Shown here: positions 37,936 to 48,764 of the stretch, in pieces
Position numbering within the stretch: position 1 is the first letter of the stretch
Layout of the letters: the number at the start of each line of letters is the position of its first letter
Source of the DNA: Kluyveromyces lactis
Taxonomy: Eukaryota > Ascomycota > Saccharomycetes > Saccharomycetales > Saccharomycetaceae
DNA: 64,000 bases
Reading direction: 5' to 3'
NCBI RefSeq assembly: GCF_000002515.2
Contig: NC_006037.1
Location: 620,001-684,000, forward strand
Notes under the pieces: model-generated
What the model saw: only the letters and a program-made list of their open reading frames with translations
What the model was told of the DNA's origin: nothing
Database searches by the model: none
Translations under genes and position numbers: made by a program

Positions 37936-39990
37936 ATGTCAAAACGACCTTCTTCCGGTAAGGGGGTGAAACCGAACCGTAACAGAAACAAGCCAGTAAA
38001 GCAAGTTAAAAAGATGAGAAAATCTTCTCTGTCAAGAGCTCAAAAGAACTTCTCTGTTTTCCAGCAGCAGTCTCATGAGAATAAATACGAGAGTTTACAA
38101 TCTATCAGAGATGATGGTGAAGACGCTGGGGACGAAGTTGTGTTTCTGCATGATGAAGGGAAAGATTTGAATTCTGATGATATCGATGAAGTATCTGTAT
38201 CGGAGAATGACTTGGACCTAGAAGATGAGGAGGACGAAGAAGAAGGTGAAGAAGAAGAACCAGTGGGAACCGCGGATGGTATTATTGGTAATAATTCATT
38301 AGACGCAAACGAGGACTTTATTGCATTTGATTTATCAGAACCGGAGGAGGATGAGCATGAAAACGGGTTTGAAGAACATTCTGAGCCAGAGACGGCAGGA
38401 AAAGAAGAAATAGAGGAAGGAGAAGGAGATAAGCTCAGGCACAATGCAGATTTCCCATGGATACTCAATCATGATCACTCTAAGCAGCGGGAAATTGCGG
38501 ATTGGCTAACACTAGAGATTAAAGATTTTGTTTCCTATATCTCGCCTAATAGACAAGAGATCGAACAACGTAACCAAGCCATTGCAAAATTGAAAGAGGC
38601 AGTCGTAGAGCTATGGCCTGATTCAAGTTTGAACTGTTTTGGTTCTTATGCAACAGATTTATATTTACCTGGATCAGATATTGATTGCGTGGTCCGAAGT
38701 GCATCTGGAGATAAGGAAAATAGAAATGCATTATATTCATTAGCATCGTTCTTAAAGAGGAAACAATTAGCTACTCAAGTGGAAGTTATCGCAAAGGCAA
38801 GAGTGCCTATCATTAAATTTGTGGAACCAGAATCCAAGATACATATCGATGTTTCCTTTGAAAGAACTAATGGTCTTGAGGCGGCCCGAGTCATTCGTGG
38901 ATGGTTAGAGGAGCAACCGGGACTTAGAGAGTTGGTTCTTATAGTCAAACAATTTTTGCATGCAAGACGGTTGAACAACGTCCATACAGGTGGTCTTGGT
39001 GGGTACAGTATCATTTGCTTAGTTTACACTTTTTTAAAACTCCATCCAAGGGTGTTAACGGGAGATATTGACCCATTGGAAAACCTTGGTGTGCTTTTGA
39101 TAGACTTTTTTGAGTTGTATGGTAAAAATTTCGGTTATGATGACGTTGGAATCAGTGTAAGTGAACATGAAGCTAGATATATCCCTAAGAACGAACATCC
39201 AGATTTGTCTGCTGGAAGGCCGCGCTTTTCGCTCTTGATTCAAGATCCTGGAGATCCTTCCAATAATATCAGTAGAGGTTCCTTTAACTTAAGAGATATC
39301 AAGAAGGGATTTGCCGGTGCGTTTGATTTACTGGCCAATAGATGCTTCGAATTGGATTCTGCTACTTTCAAAGATCGGATTGGAAGTAGTATATTGGGTA
39401 ATGTGATCAAGTACAAGGGAACAAAAAGAGATTTCAACGACGAAAGAGATCTGGTTATCAATGAAGCCATCCAGGAGAACGAGAAATACCATAACAAGAG
39501 GGGTAGAATAGTCCATGATGATTTATTCACCGATATTAGTGATATTGAAGCTGAAGAAGAAATCTACCAGGTGCAGGAACCTCCAACTAAAAAGACTAAG
39601 AAGGACAAGAGTAAAGAAAAGAAGGAAAGAAAAGAGAAGAGAAGGGAAAAGAGAAAGAAGCAACAGCTCAAAGAAAATACTGAGAGGGTACAAGAGGTCG
39701 AAGAAGATAATTATGATCCGACTGAGGCAATTATTGTTAATGACGAACCATCCGAACAAGAAGATGATTATGATCCTAGTAAACCTTCCGTAGATGATTA
39801 CATGGGCTTGCCGGAAGAAAACAATGATGAAAATGACAAGGATACCAAAGAAGAAGCGAGAACACCAGTGATAAACCTTATAGAAGATGAAAATGGTGCC
39901 AGTGACGATTCGAACTCTGATCCGAAAATGCAACTAGTAGACAAACAGACCAAAAGAGATTATTGGTTAAGCAAAGGCCAAGCCATGTAA
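37936..39990 (+). CDS. TRF4: Non-canonical poly(A) polymerase Trf4/Trf5 (TRAMP complex)
   Basis: 684 residues from the ATG at 37936 (MSKRPSSGKGVKPNRN); the frame runs 17 codons further but only to a TTG. A basic start and a long acidic region precede the nucleotidyltransferase core at about 175-470. There the catalytic motif FGSYATDLYLPGSDIDCVV carries the two metal-binding Asp, with the third in HIDVSF, then the PAP central domain with GGLGGYSIICLVYTFLK. The C-terminus is a highly charged K/E tail. Trf4 adds short A tails to aberrant nuclear RNAs for exosome decay. The single gene stands for both YOL115W (TRF4) and YNL299W (TRF5). Confidence 0.94.
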   Translation: MSKRPSSGKGVKPNRNRNKPVKQVKKMRKSSLSRAQKNFSVFQQQSHENKYESLQSIRDDGEDAGDEVVFLHDEGKDLNSDDIDEVSVSENDLDLEDEEDEEEGEEEEPVGTADGIIGNNSLDANEDFIAFDLSEPEEDEHENGFEEHSEPETAGKEEIEEGEGDKLRHNADFPWILNHDHSKQREIADWLTLEIKDFVSYISPNRQEIEQRNQAIAKLKEAVVELWPDSSLNCFGSYATDLYLPGSDIDCVVRSASGDKENRNALYSLASFLKRKQLATQVEVIAKARVPIIKFVEPESKIHIDVSFERTNGLEAARVIRGWLEEQPGLRELVLIVKQFLHARRLNNVHTGGLGGYSIICLVYTFLKLHPRVLTGDIDPLENLGVLLIDFFELYGKNFGYDDVGISVSEHEARYIPKNEHPDLSAGRPRFSLLIQDPGDPSNNISRGSFNLRDIKKGFAGAFDLLANRCFELDSATFKDRIGSSILGNVIKYKGTKRDFNDERDLVINEAIQENEKYHNKRGRIVHDDLFTDISDIEAEEEIYQVQEPPTKKTKKDKSKEKKERKEKRREKRKKQQLKENTERVQEVEEDNYDPTEAIIVNDEPSEQEDDYDPSKPSVDDYMGLPEENNDENDKDTKEEARTPVINLIEDENGASDDSNSDPKMQLVDKQTKRDYWLSKGQAM

Positions 39991-40081
39991 TATGACAACC
40001 AACTTTTCAATTCAGTTTATGTATATATAAATACGGTATATTCATACGTTAATCTTGTTAATACAAGATCCAGTAATCATA

Positions 40082-40579
40082 TCAGAAGTCTAGCTTGACA
40101 GTTCGGGATCTTTTCTTATCAGATTTAAACTTCTTTTCACTAAGCCGTACCTCATTCGATCGTTTTTTGATCTCATTCCATTTCCGTTTCGTTGACATGT
40201 CTGTCTCACCGGGGAAGAATACGAGTTTCTTCACCTCCTTAACAAGCTTTTCGACGCATATATCCCGATTTTGCTCCCTTGACCTAGTCTCGTCGCTCTG
40301 AATCACTAACGCATCTTTACTCGGAGCATAGTACCTAAAACCTTTATCTAAAAGCTGCTTCCGGATCTCATCTGGAAACCACGAACACTTGCTAAAGTTA
40401 TACAATGTCAACGTACACTTGCTGTTGACCTTATTAACATTCTGCCCACCTTTCCCACGAGACCGATCATAGGTCGCAACGAACAGTTTCAACGGCACGT
40501 TCTCAGCCTTAAAACCCTCAATCCATGCCCTTCCAACGGCTATTGCATCAGAATAATGTCTCTTAAGCACTGTAAGCAT
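40082..40579 (-). CDS. PTH4: Mitochondrial GGQ protein Pth4 (ICT1-like peptidyl-tRNA hydrolase)
   Basis: 165 residues. A release-factor domain 3 with the catalytic motif RGKGGQNVNKVNSKC (Gly-Gly-Gln near residue 44) is followed by EIRKQLLDKGFRYY and a basic C-terminal helix (KKFKSDKKRSRTVKLDF) like the ribosome-binding tail of ICT1/ArfB. Such proteins release peptides from stalled mitochondrial ribosomes. Gene order matches YOL114C between TRF4 and SKM1. Its promoter carries a perfect PAC-RRPE pair 50-84 bp upstream, which is unexpected for a mitochondrial rescue factor. Confidence 0.9.
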   Translation of the reverse strand: MLTVLKRHYSDAIAVGRAWIEGFKAENVPLKLFVATYDRSRGKGGQNVNKVNSKCTLTLYNFSKCSWFPDEIRKQLLDKGFRYYAPSKDALVIQSDETRSREQNRDICVEKLVKEVKKLVFFPGETDMSTKRKWNEIKKRSNEVRLSEKKFKSDKKRSRTVKLDF

Positions 40580-41260
40580 CCCAATTTCACATCGGAGTGT
40601 CCTAATACTATGTACTACCCTATTTCATCTCATCTCATCGCTCATTTCAATATGAATTTTTCATTCAGATTAATAACTTCAGAAATATCAGAACCCTAAA
40701 AGACAGAAAAGGAATGTCACCTATAATCAAACAAAACTCACCGAAAACAGTTTGCATTGGACCAGGACCTTTGCTACAGAGCACTAAGAGTACTGTATTA
40801 TTTTATTCGGACTAGCTTCAGGGTTTTTGGGTTGCAAAACCGCCTATTAAGGTGCAAATTAATGCCAAGACATCCTTACACCGCACACTAAAACGCGAAA
40901 AGGACCTCGAGATCTTGCCAATTTTCTTCACTCTTTTAGGAAAACTTGAAACAAAATCAAATCAAATTTATGTAATGTTATACTTAGAACGACAACAAAC
41001 TTCTAAGTGAGAAAGCTTCTCTTCTACAGTTCAGTTTACTAGGATTTTAGTAGTCTACTAGACTATAGGAATACCTTAGATAGCAAGCACTCTTATTTTA
41101 GTTTCAATACGGATAAACAGAAGCGTTGCACGCGTGTGTGAATTAAGAAAACGAGGTTCATAGGATTTACCTGGTAAAGAAGTTTTTGATCTATTTCACC
41201 AGTGTTACTCTTTCTCTTTCAGAACATTTTGAAATCGAACTCTAAGATCATATTCTAGTC
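40580..41260. promoter_or_regulatory. Divergent promoter of PTH4 and CLA4
   Basis: The PTH4 side has PAC (GCGATGAGATGAG on the minus strand, 40629-40641) and RRPE (TGAAAAATT, 40655-40663). The CLA4 side has an SCB-like CGCGAAA at 40894-40900 and an MCB (ACGCGT) at 41130-41135, about 130 bp before the kinase ATG. No ORF was found. Confidence 0.7.
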
Positions 41261-43900
41261 ATGTCATTATCAGCTGCAGCTAGGGATTACTCAGATGCTG
41301 ATTTCCAGAATATAGGTCCAGCTCCAAAACCGCCAATGGGATTTAACCAGACTCAGCCGATATCGAATGATTTTAATAAACTTGATTTGAATAGGAATTT
41401 GAAGCAGAGATCGTTAGTGTCTACAACTCAGAAACGTAAATCCGGGTGGATCTCATATAAAGATGATGGGATTCTTTCGTTCATATGGCAGAAACGTTAT
41501 ATGGTACTGTCAGATGCGTATTTGTCACTATACAAGACAGAACAAACTATAAGAGAAACGCCTGTGATGCAGATCCCGTTAACGAGTATTGTCAGTGTTT
41601 CTAGAAATCAATTGAAACAGAATTGTTTTGAGATCATTAGATCATCTTCTGCAAACGGATCGATGCCGATGTCAGCCAGTCAGGATGGGAGTAAGAAGTC
41701 TATTTATATCTCTACCAAGACCGAACTTGAACTACATACTTGGCTCGATGCAATTTTCGCTAGATGCCCATTGCTTAGCGGTGTGTCTTCTCCAACCAAT
41801 TTCACACATAGGGTTCATGTTGGGTTCGACCCGGAGACTGGATCCTTCGTCGGTATGCCATCAAATTGGGAGAAATTATTGAAGCATTCTAGAATTACAG
41901 GTGAAGACTGGAATAATAATTCGGCTGCTGTTATTCAAGTACTACAATTCTACCAAGAGTATAACGGCGTAAATCAATCAAGTGCCTCGCTGCCACCTTC
42001 TGCATCCTCTGCGACTCCGTCTCCCTCGACGAATACTCTACCAACAATCGCGAAGAATAATTTCCATGCAACTTTGCAGTCGAATGGTAGTGGTGGTAGC
42101 AGTTCTGGTTCTTCCACTTCAAGTTTCAATCATAATAACTTCAACAACAGCAGCACAAATGTTGATGCTGCGAGGTCAGATCATGGTAAGAATGAATTAA
42201 TTCCTCAAAGGAAACCACCTTCCCCACCATCTTCTTCTTCCAGCAACGTACATCCCAACGTTGAGATCTCAAAGGCTTCTCCAAATAATCATGGCCCTAA
42301 AGTAGCTCAGCAGTACGTGCCCTCACCTCAACATACTCAACGGAAGCCATTGGCATCTTTGCACAATATGGCGAATCCATACTCAAGGACAAAGGCTGGC
42401 CCCACTGTTCGTCAACAAGTATCAACTCAACCGTACTCATACCAACAACAGCAACCAAAACAAAACTACCAGCAATCTTTGCAACAGCAACAGCAGCAAG
42501 CTAACAGACAACAAACACCAGCAAAATACCCGACTGATGGCCCAAATGTTTCTCCAAGAGATCAGAATCATAAACCACCTTCTCCCCAGAACCACAATCA
42601 ATATCAGCACAATTTAAAGCAACCACAGCAACAGCAACAGAAACAACTTATACAACAACATACAGTGGCTATTCCACCTAGGATGCATCCTCAGCGTATT
42701 GCCAGTGACAGAAGTCAAAATCAACCCAAACCTGGTATGCAACCATTGATCCAAGTGACTACTTCACAAAATAAACAACCATCTCCAAGTCAATCTGCTG
42801 CACAGATGGCAATGAGGCAACACAATCAACACCCTGCAGGTATGCCTAAGGTTGCAAATGCCAAGTTACAACCTGCAAGGGAGGCACCAAGAGTTGGCGA
42901 TAGCAATCAACAGAAAACAACAGAGGTATCGAAGAAAAAGCCAAGTAAGCCTGCCATGTCTAATGCTGAAATTATGACTAATCTAAAAAATGTTACCTTC
43001 AATATGGATCCAACCCCATTTTTCAGAATGGTCGAAAAGGCTGGTCAAGGTGCAAGTGGATCTGTTTATCTAGCTGAACGTTTGCAACTGCCACCGTATA
43101 AAGATGAGTTGGAGGCAGAAAAGAATCAACTTGGCAACAAAGTTGCCATAAAACAAATGATTCTATCGAAGCAACCAAGAAAGGAGTTGATTGTCAATGA
43201 AATTCTTGTCATGAAAGACTCAAAACACAATAACATTGTCAATTTCTTAGAGGCATATCTAAAGACTGAAGATGATTTGTGGGTGGTTATGGAATACATG
43301 GAAGGAGGTTCCCTGACAGACATAATAGAAAACAGCCCAACTGGCAGCAGTGGTCAATCACCTTTGACCGAGCCACAAATTGCATATATTGTCCGCGAAA
43401 CTTGCCAAGGGTTGAAATTTTTGCATGACAAGCACATCATTCACAGAGATATCAAATCCGATAACGTTTTACTTGATACCAGAGGACGGGTTAAGATCAC
43501 TGACTTTGGGTTCTGTGCTAAGTTGACCGATAAGAGAAGTAAAAGAGCTACTATGGTAGGAACTCCTTACTGGATGGCCCCTGAAGTTGTCAAGCAAAGA
43601 GAGTATGATGAAAAGGTTGACGTTTGGTCCTTAGGTATTATGACAATTGAAATGCTTGAAAGTGAACCACCATATTTGAATGAGGAACCATTGAAAGCCT
43701 TATATTTGATTGCAACAAATGGTACACCTAAGCTAAAACATCCAGAATATCTATCTCTTGAAATAAAGCGTTTCTTAAGCGTTTGCTTATGCGTTGATGT
43801 AAAATACAGAGCATCTACCGAAGAACTCTTGCATCATTCCTTCTTTAACATGAGCTGTGAATCACAAGACCTAATATCTCTTCTAGAGTGGAAGAACTAA
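41261..43900 (+). CDS. CLA4: PAK-family protein kinase Cla4/Skm1
   Basis: 879 residues (S. cerevisiae Cla4 842, Skm1 655). The PH domain is at about 60-170 (KSGWISYKDDGILSFIWQKR). The CRIB/PBD at about 180-210 (THRVHVGFDPETGSFVGMP) binds Cdc42-GTP. A long Ser/Gln/Pro-rich linker covers about 230-570. The kinase domain covers about 590-870: GQGASGSVYLAE, VAIKQM, HRDIKSDNVLL, DFGFCAKL and GTPYWMAPE. Cla4 controls septin assembly, budding and mitotic exit. Length favours CLA4 (YNL298W), while SKM1 (YOL113W) derives from the same ancestral locus. Confidence 0.95.
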   Translation: MSLSAAARDYSDADFQNIGPAPKPPMGFNQTQPISNDFNKLDLNRNLKQRSLVSTTQKRKSGWISYKDDGILSFIWQKRYMVLSDAYLSLYKTEQTIRETPVMQIPLTSIVSVSRNQLKQNCFEIIRSSSANGSMPMSASQDGSKKSIYISTKTELELHTWLDAIFARCPLLSGVSSPTNFTHRVHVGFDPETGSFVGMPSNWEKLLKHSRITGEDWNNNSAAVIQVLQFYQEYNGVNQSSASLPPSASSATPSPSTNTLPTIAKNNFHATLQSNGSGGSSSGSSTSSFNHNNFNNSSTNVDAARSDHGKNELIPQRKPPSPPSSSSSNVHPNVEISKASPNNHGPKVAQQYVPSPQHTQRKPLASLHNMANPYSRTKAGPTVRQQVSTQPYSYQQQQPKQNYQQSLQQQQQQANRQQTPAKYPTDGPNVSPRDQNHKPPSPQNHNQYQHNLKQPQQQQQKQLIQQHTVAIPPRMHPQRIASDRSQNQPKPGMQPLIQVTTSQNKQPSPSQSAAQMAMRQHNQHPAGMPKVANAKLQPAREAPRVGDSNQQKTTEVSKKKPSKPAMSNAEIMTNLKNVTFNMDPTPFFRMVEKAGQGASGSVYLAERLQLPPYKDELEAEKNQLGNKVAIKQMILSKQPRKELIVNEILVMKDSKHNNIVNFLEAYLKTEDDLWVVMEYMEGGSLTDIIENSPTGSSGQSPLTEPQIAYIVRETCQGLKFLHDKHIIHRDIKSDNVLLDTRGRVKITDFGFCAKLTDKRSKRATMVGTPYWMAPEVVKQREYDEKVDVWSLGIMTIEMLESEPPYLNEEPLKALYLIATNGTPKLKHPEYLSLEIKRFLSVCLCVDVKYRASTEELLHHSFFNMSCESQDLISLLEWKN

Positions 43901-43955
43901 TAACCTCTTAATGAATTATTCTATAGTTATATAATCAAACGTTTACAAAACAACC

Positions 43956-46900
43956 TCATTTATTTAGTTTTGCATATAATAGGGCTATTTGCAATAGCGT
44001 GTCCTGAAGTCCTGGAACTTTCTGAGAAAGAGGGATAGCCCTCAACAATAACGGATAAAGGTCATCCAACAATTCGAAGCTCTGTATGGTAGTATCCACC
44101 GTGTTGTAAAATGCAAGTACACTCAAGATCCCATTGGATACTTGTTGCAGCTCTAAACTTTTGACCTTGGAGATGGGTTGTAAATTGAGAAGCTGCTGGT
44201 CGGCAATGAACTTTCTTAATACAAATGCCACTCTTGCGATCATGAACGAAAAACATACTTCTCTCACAATTTCACCTTTGTTGGTTTGTAAAGTACAAAA
44301 TGCTATAAGGTCTCCCAAACAAATTGCCGTGAGATTATAATTGGGCAGAGCCACAGGTTCTTTGGTACTTCCAACGATATTGTCAAAATCAAACTTTGCA
44401 AATTGTCTGACAATATCTTCTAAGTTGGCGCATTGTTTGATAACAGCGTCCTCAACCTCATCAATTTCATAATAATATGAACTTGACCATAAAGCAGAAC
44501 CGAATGGCTGTATTTGTTCTTTCGACAACAATCCCAAAGAAAGACATTTTATAAACAGTTCCTTCAACTGCTTATATATGATAACAGCTTGTATGCCGAT
44601 GTTTTCATCATCTTGCTTTCCTTCTTTCACTATAGTCGCGATAAGCATTTGTATCAATATGGCGGTATATTCGTTAACATTATCCTCTTCGGTTGCGGTC
44701 AAATTGGCCACCAAGGCATAAAACAATTTATCTGACAGCATACAAAATGAATCACATGCTAACTTCCAAAGTACGGGACGTTCGGAATCTATTGAAGGAC
44801 AAATCATGGAGTTTTTGGTCATCGGATGGGAAAGGTTGTTAAGTAACTTGCTAAATGATCTGCTTTCGATAATCGTTTTATCAAGACGTTCCAGCCTAGA
44901 TATCCTTTGTGATAGTAATTCGCACGCCGAATAACTGATAGCTTCGAAAGAAGGAATCTTCGTCTTTGTAAGGTCCCCCAATTTAGCGGAAAGCTTCTTT
45001 TCAATTCTGTCACGAGTTTCGAAAGGTAGATCAACAATAGCAGAAAGTTGAGCTAAAAGCAAAACCTGCAAATTAGGAGGAAGATCTTCATCAAAAGTGC
45101 CAATCGCAGCAAGGAGAGACTTTTGTAGGGGAGAGGGTTTTAGTCTATCTGAAATATGGTCCGGAAGCAATGGATAACGAGCACTGGCATTAATGGTACT
45201 TAGACATTTTTCCATGAAGTCTGTGTCGATCAAGGAGTGCATCCTATGGAGCTCATATAGAGGTTTGAAACAATCCATAAAGGCTTGTAAGCAATCTGAG
45301 TTTGTTTTCTTTCTGTAGTCATTCGTCGGAATTGAAGTGTAAACAATATTATAACTGCTCCAAATTTCATAGTATTTTCTTATAATCAAGACTGGGAAGT
45401 CCTCTATTGCCTTGGAGATTTCCAAAAGCTGTTTGAAATTATTACAAACAGAATAAACAACATCATATGCTGTTAATTGCATCAAATCACCCATTTTAGA
45501 AACAAGAATGATCCAATGTTCTGTCATATCATTTTGGGAGTTGAAATACGTTAAGTGCTTAGAATAAATCTGAAGCAATCCCTTGAAGGTAATGTTGACA
45601 AATTCTGCATACCCATTAGCGTTCTCAACAGGAAGATTAAATGAAAGCAAAAGCTTCAAAACCTGCGACGCAATAAGATCCCAGGATGGGAAAAGGTTAA
45701 AATTTGAGTCCAAAATTCCAAAGAAAGTTTGCACAGCACCATTTTTAACCTCAGGACGAAGATCATATGCACAGCGTACTAGTGTAACCAGTAAATAAAT
45801 CCACAAAGCCTTTAACTTTTGTGATATAGGAAAATCCTGCTCAATAATTTTGTTTATTTCTCCTTTTTGTACTAGAGCATCATAGGATTTTGTTTCTGAT
45901 TCCTCAACTGATGCATCTCCTTTTTGCATACGAAGAGAGTCTGCAATTAGCCAAAACTGACTAATAGAGGAAAAGGATATGTTCAAATCCCTATCTTGAT
46001 TAACAAAATTCGAGAGCGTATCAATGAAATCTTTGATGATATTTAGAGGAAGGTATTGTAGGAAATTGTCCGAAATTAATTTGAATACTTCAAATGACAT
46101 TTGAATCATATCTTTGTGTTTTTGAACCAGAACTTGTGATATATTGCTTTCTGTATCCACTGTAATTTTCTGTGAGCCATTATCAATAACATCAAAAGGT
46201 GAATTCAATATTTTCAACACTATATCCCACGAATTCAACGTTTCTCCAAAACTATTTAAAAGATCATTTAACGTTTTGAGAGCTTGAAGAATGATATCCG
46301 ATTCCACATTTGTATCGTTACTGTACACTGATTCACTGGATATAGGTAGTGCTCTTATTGCATCAATGAGTTCCAACAAGGATTTCATGATTACTTCTTG
46401 AGTTTGTAGTGATAGGTCATTTTGAGTCTGACCCTCTGAATTGCATTTAGCAGAGAGTTCGACAACTGTATCCGAATAAACTCTAGACAAGTACAAGCGT
46501 AAAGCAGCGTCAGGAAGTTTTCTATTAGCGATCTGAGAGATCAAATATTTGCTAAACATAGGCCAGATTCCCCCATCACCATTCTGTACAAGAATCTTCT
46601 CGTAATTGGAGACTAACAGTTCTGACAGTTCAGCCACAAAGAATGAGCGATTATATGGACAAAATCGTACATTTCCCGATGAATCTACAAGTGCAGAACT
46701 CAAATCTTGTGAACTTTCCAAAACAGATACAGAACAGCTTACAGCAGTCTTGAAAAGCACATATAGTCCGGCGTGCGTAAAATTCATTGAATTTTCGATG
46801 AACTTTTTAACTGATGTTTCATAAGTCAGAAGATCCTGTTTTGTTATTGCAGTTGCTGGAACCACATCTTTACCATAATAGCCGTCTAAAAAGTCTGCAG

Positions 46901-48764
46901 TTGGACCATACATGTAATAAGAAACCCACTGCCAGGTGACCAAAAATGTTTCCCAGCTTTTAGCATCGAAAGAAGAGCCTAATGAGATGGACAATGAAAC
47001 TAGAGCTCTAAAGAGGTTTAAATTTCTCTGCTGGAAGAACCTTGAACGGAAGTCTTTGGTTGTCCTAGGCTTGACATCTGTTTGCTTCTCTGTCATAGTT
47101 GCTGCCACATTAACCAGAGTATCTCCTATCGAGCCTAATACTGACCCACTGCTTGGCGTTGGAACTGGGGCAGATCTTCTTTCTGGAACATTGTTTAGAA
47201 TTAGTGTCTGGAATAACGAAAGTAGCTCATGTAACTGTTCATTGCAACCAAAAATACCAGCAGCAAGAGAAAGTTTCTGGAACGCACGTATTAATAAATG
47301 GAATAAGTGGGTGTCAAGTGTAGTAGAATACAAAAACCTTCGATGGATTCTAAAAAGAGAGGGATATGTCTCCTTGAAAAGTTCAATTAGCACATCGTTT
47401 TCTTCGTCTACCTCCTCCTTTTGGTCGCTTAACGAAGCCAAACTACTTACTCCATCCGAGATGTTATTAGAAATGGAAAGTAAGAGATAAATAACGTAAG
47501 TTTGGTCTATCAGCGGAGGTGACGATTTATCAAGCAAATTTAGCAACGACATTTTCGAAGAACTGTTATCTGGTGAAAGAATTAAAATATCGCCTTTCAT
47601 GAGTATATCTGATTCATTTAACAAACTTTCAAATTCAAAGCTGTGGACGGATGAATCAATGGCTGATAGAAGAGATTTACAAATATCCTTTCTGTCTTCA
47701 AGATGATCATAGCTTTTGAAGATTTTTTCTATAAGTTTAGGGTGTTTCGTACAGTTGTCAAATATCTCTAACGAGAGAATTTTCTTCCACATAGGGGAGT
47801 CTGAATCCTTAGACAAAGTATGTATCAGTAACCATAACATAATCTCCGACTCTAATTCTAGTTTGTCAAAAAATTGGATCGATATTAATAAATTAGCACA
47901 ACGAGCGGTTCTGACGACAATGGGGAACGATTTTGAAGTGGAGAAGATTCTGAGAAGTAATGGAACTACCTTTGTCCTTAACAAAAATAAGAGGTCTTCA
48001 AACTGGCAGATAGAGGATGCATGGTTGGATAACAAAAACTCCAAGATTTCTAGGCCGCAATCTTCAGGTATATTTTTCACATCCAAAATCGCATCATCAT
48101 ACGTATGTGGATCATTAAGCTGTGACAAATTCGCCAAAACGATATGAGCATCGTATCGATACTTGTTTACAACTCCTGCCTTATCGTTGGAAATAGGCAC
48201 AGGGCGGGGCCCTTTCACATCATCATTGTCAGCATCTTTACATCTATCAAAAACCTCATTAACTAATTGCTGTAGAGTGGCGCTAACTGTACCAATCAAG
48301 ATAGAGGTTCTATTCGGTTGATGTAGCAATTGAGTACAACATAAGAATAACTTCGCAAGTAATCTATCAGTGATAACATCAGCATATGTCTTGAATAGGA
48401 TAGGAATTAGTTGCAAAACCTTCAATTGGATATCAATGGCCAATTCTGTAGATTTTAACAAAGCGTTGAGCAGTGATTCCATCTTGCTTGTACATATGCA
48501 CCTAATTCCTGATATACGTTGCATTGATTGCATAGAAATACTTGTCAACTTAGCATTTCCAGAAAGACAAGCTGTTATGAAAGGATCAACGAAATCAGGA
48601 TGTCTAACCAATTCCTCTTCACTATGACTTCGTTGCAATATTTCTATAGACTTCTCACATGCTTGCTTTATATCTGAGCTTCTTCTCTTAGATTCTGATG
48701 CCAACGTTTGGAGGTCACGTACCAATTGCTCAGAAAGAGCTACAAAAGAACCAGCGGCTGCCAT
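43956..48764 (-). CDS. MON2: Mon2, Arf-GEF-like scaffold of the late Golgi and endosomes
   Basis: 1602 residues (S. cerevisiae 1636). The N-terminus (GSFVALSEQLVRDLQTLASESKRRSSDIK) matches the DCB domain of Mon2, followed by HUS and HDS-type alpha-solenoid repeats through the whole chain. There is no Sec7 catalytic domain, as expected for Mon2. It works with Neo1 and Dop1 in endosome-to-Golgi traffic. Convergent with CLA4 (55 bp), as in YNL297C-YNL298W. Confidence 0.94.
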   Translation of the reverse strand: MAAAGSFVALSEQLVRDLQTLASESKRRSSDIKQACEKSIEILQRSHSEEELVRHPDFVDPFITACLSGNAKLTSISMQSMQRISGIRCICTSKMESLLNALLKSTELAIDIQLKVLQLIPILFKTYADVITDRLLAKLFLCCTQLLHQPNRTSILIGTVSATLQQLVNEVFDRCKDADNDDVKGPRPVPISNDKAGVVNKYRYDAHIVLANLSQLNDPHTYDDAILDVKNIPEDCGLEILEFLLSNHASSICQFEDLLFLLRTKVVPLLLRIFSTSKSFPIVVRTARCANLLISIQFFDKLELESEIMLWLLIHTLSKDSDSPMWKKILSLEIFDNCTKHPKLIEKIFKSYDHLEDRKDICKSLLSAIDSSVHSFEFESLLNESDILMKGDILILSPDNSSSKMSLLNLLDKSSPPLIDQTYVIYLLLSISNNISDGVSSLASLSDQKEEVDEENDVLIELFKETYPSLFRIHRRFLYSTTLDTHLFHLLIRAFQKLSLAAGIFGCNEQLHELLSLFQTLILNNVPERRSAPVPTPSSGSVLGSIGDTLVNVAATMTEKQTDVKPRTTKDFRSRFFQQRNLNLFRALVSLSISLGSSFDAKSWETFLVTWQWVSYYMYGPTADFLDGYYGKDVVPATAITKQDLLTYETSVKKFIENSMNFTHAGLYVLFKTAVSCSVSVLESSQDLSSALVDSSGNVRFCPYNRSFFVAELSELLVSNYEKILVQNGDGGIWPMFSKYLISQIANRKLPDAALRLYLSRVYSDTVVELSAKCNSEGQTQNDLSLQTQEVIMKSLLELIDAIRALPISSESVYSNDTNVESDIILQALKTLNDLLNSFGETLNSWDIVLKILNSPFDVIDNGSQKITVDTESNISQVLVQKHKDMIQMSFEVFKLISDNFLQYLPLNIIKDFIDTLSNFVNQDRDLNISFSSISQFWLIADSLRMQKGDASVEESETKSYDALVQKGEINKIIEQDFPISQKLKALWIYLLVTLVRCAYDLRPEVKNGAVQTFFGILDSNFNLFPSWDLIASQVLKLLLSFNLPVENANGYAEFVNITFKGLLQIYSKHLTYFNSQNDMTEHWIILVSKMGDLMQLTAYDVVYSVCNNFKQLLEISKAIEDFPVLIIRKYYEIWSSYNIVYTSIPTNDYRKKTNSDCLQAFMDCFKPLYELHRMHSLIDTDFMEKCLSTINASARYPLLPDHISDRLKPSPLQKSLLAAIGTFDEDLPPNLQVLLLAQLSAIVDLPFETRDRIEKKLSAKLGDLTKTKIPSFEAISYSACELLSQRISRLERLDKTIIESRSFSKLLNNLSHPMTKNSMICPSIDSERPVLWKLACDSFCMLSDKLFYALVANLTATEEDNVNEYTAILIQMLIATIVKEGKQDDENIGIQAVIIYKQLKELFIKCLSLGLLSKEQIQPFGSALWSSSYYYEIDEVEDAVIKQCANLEDIVRQFAKFDFDNIVGSTKEPVALPNYNLTAICLGDLIAFCTLQTNKGEIVREVCFSFMIARVAFVLRKFIADQQLLNLQPISKVKSLELQQVSNGILSVLAFYNTVDTTIQSFELLDDLYPLLLRAIPLSQKVPGLQDTLLQIALLYAKLNK

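Noticed and set aside
46936-47490. 184-codon plus-strand ORF inside MON2
   Set aside because: Antisense shadow; the 1602-codon MON2 frame is continuous and matches its family and synteny.
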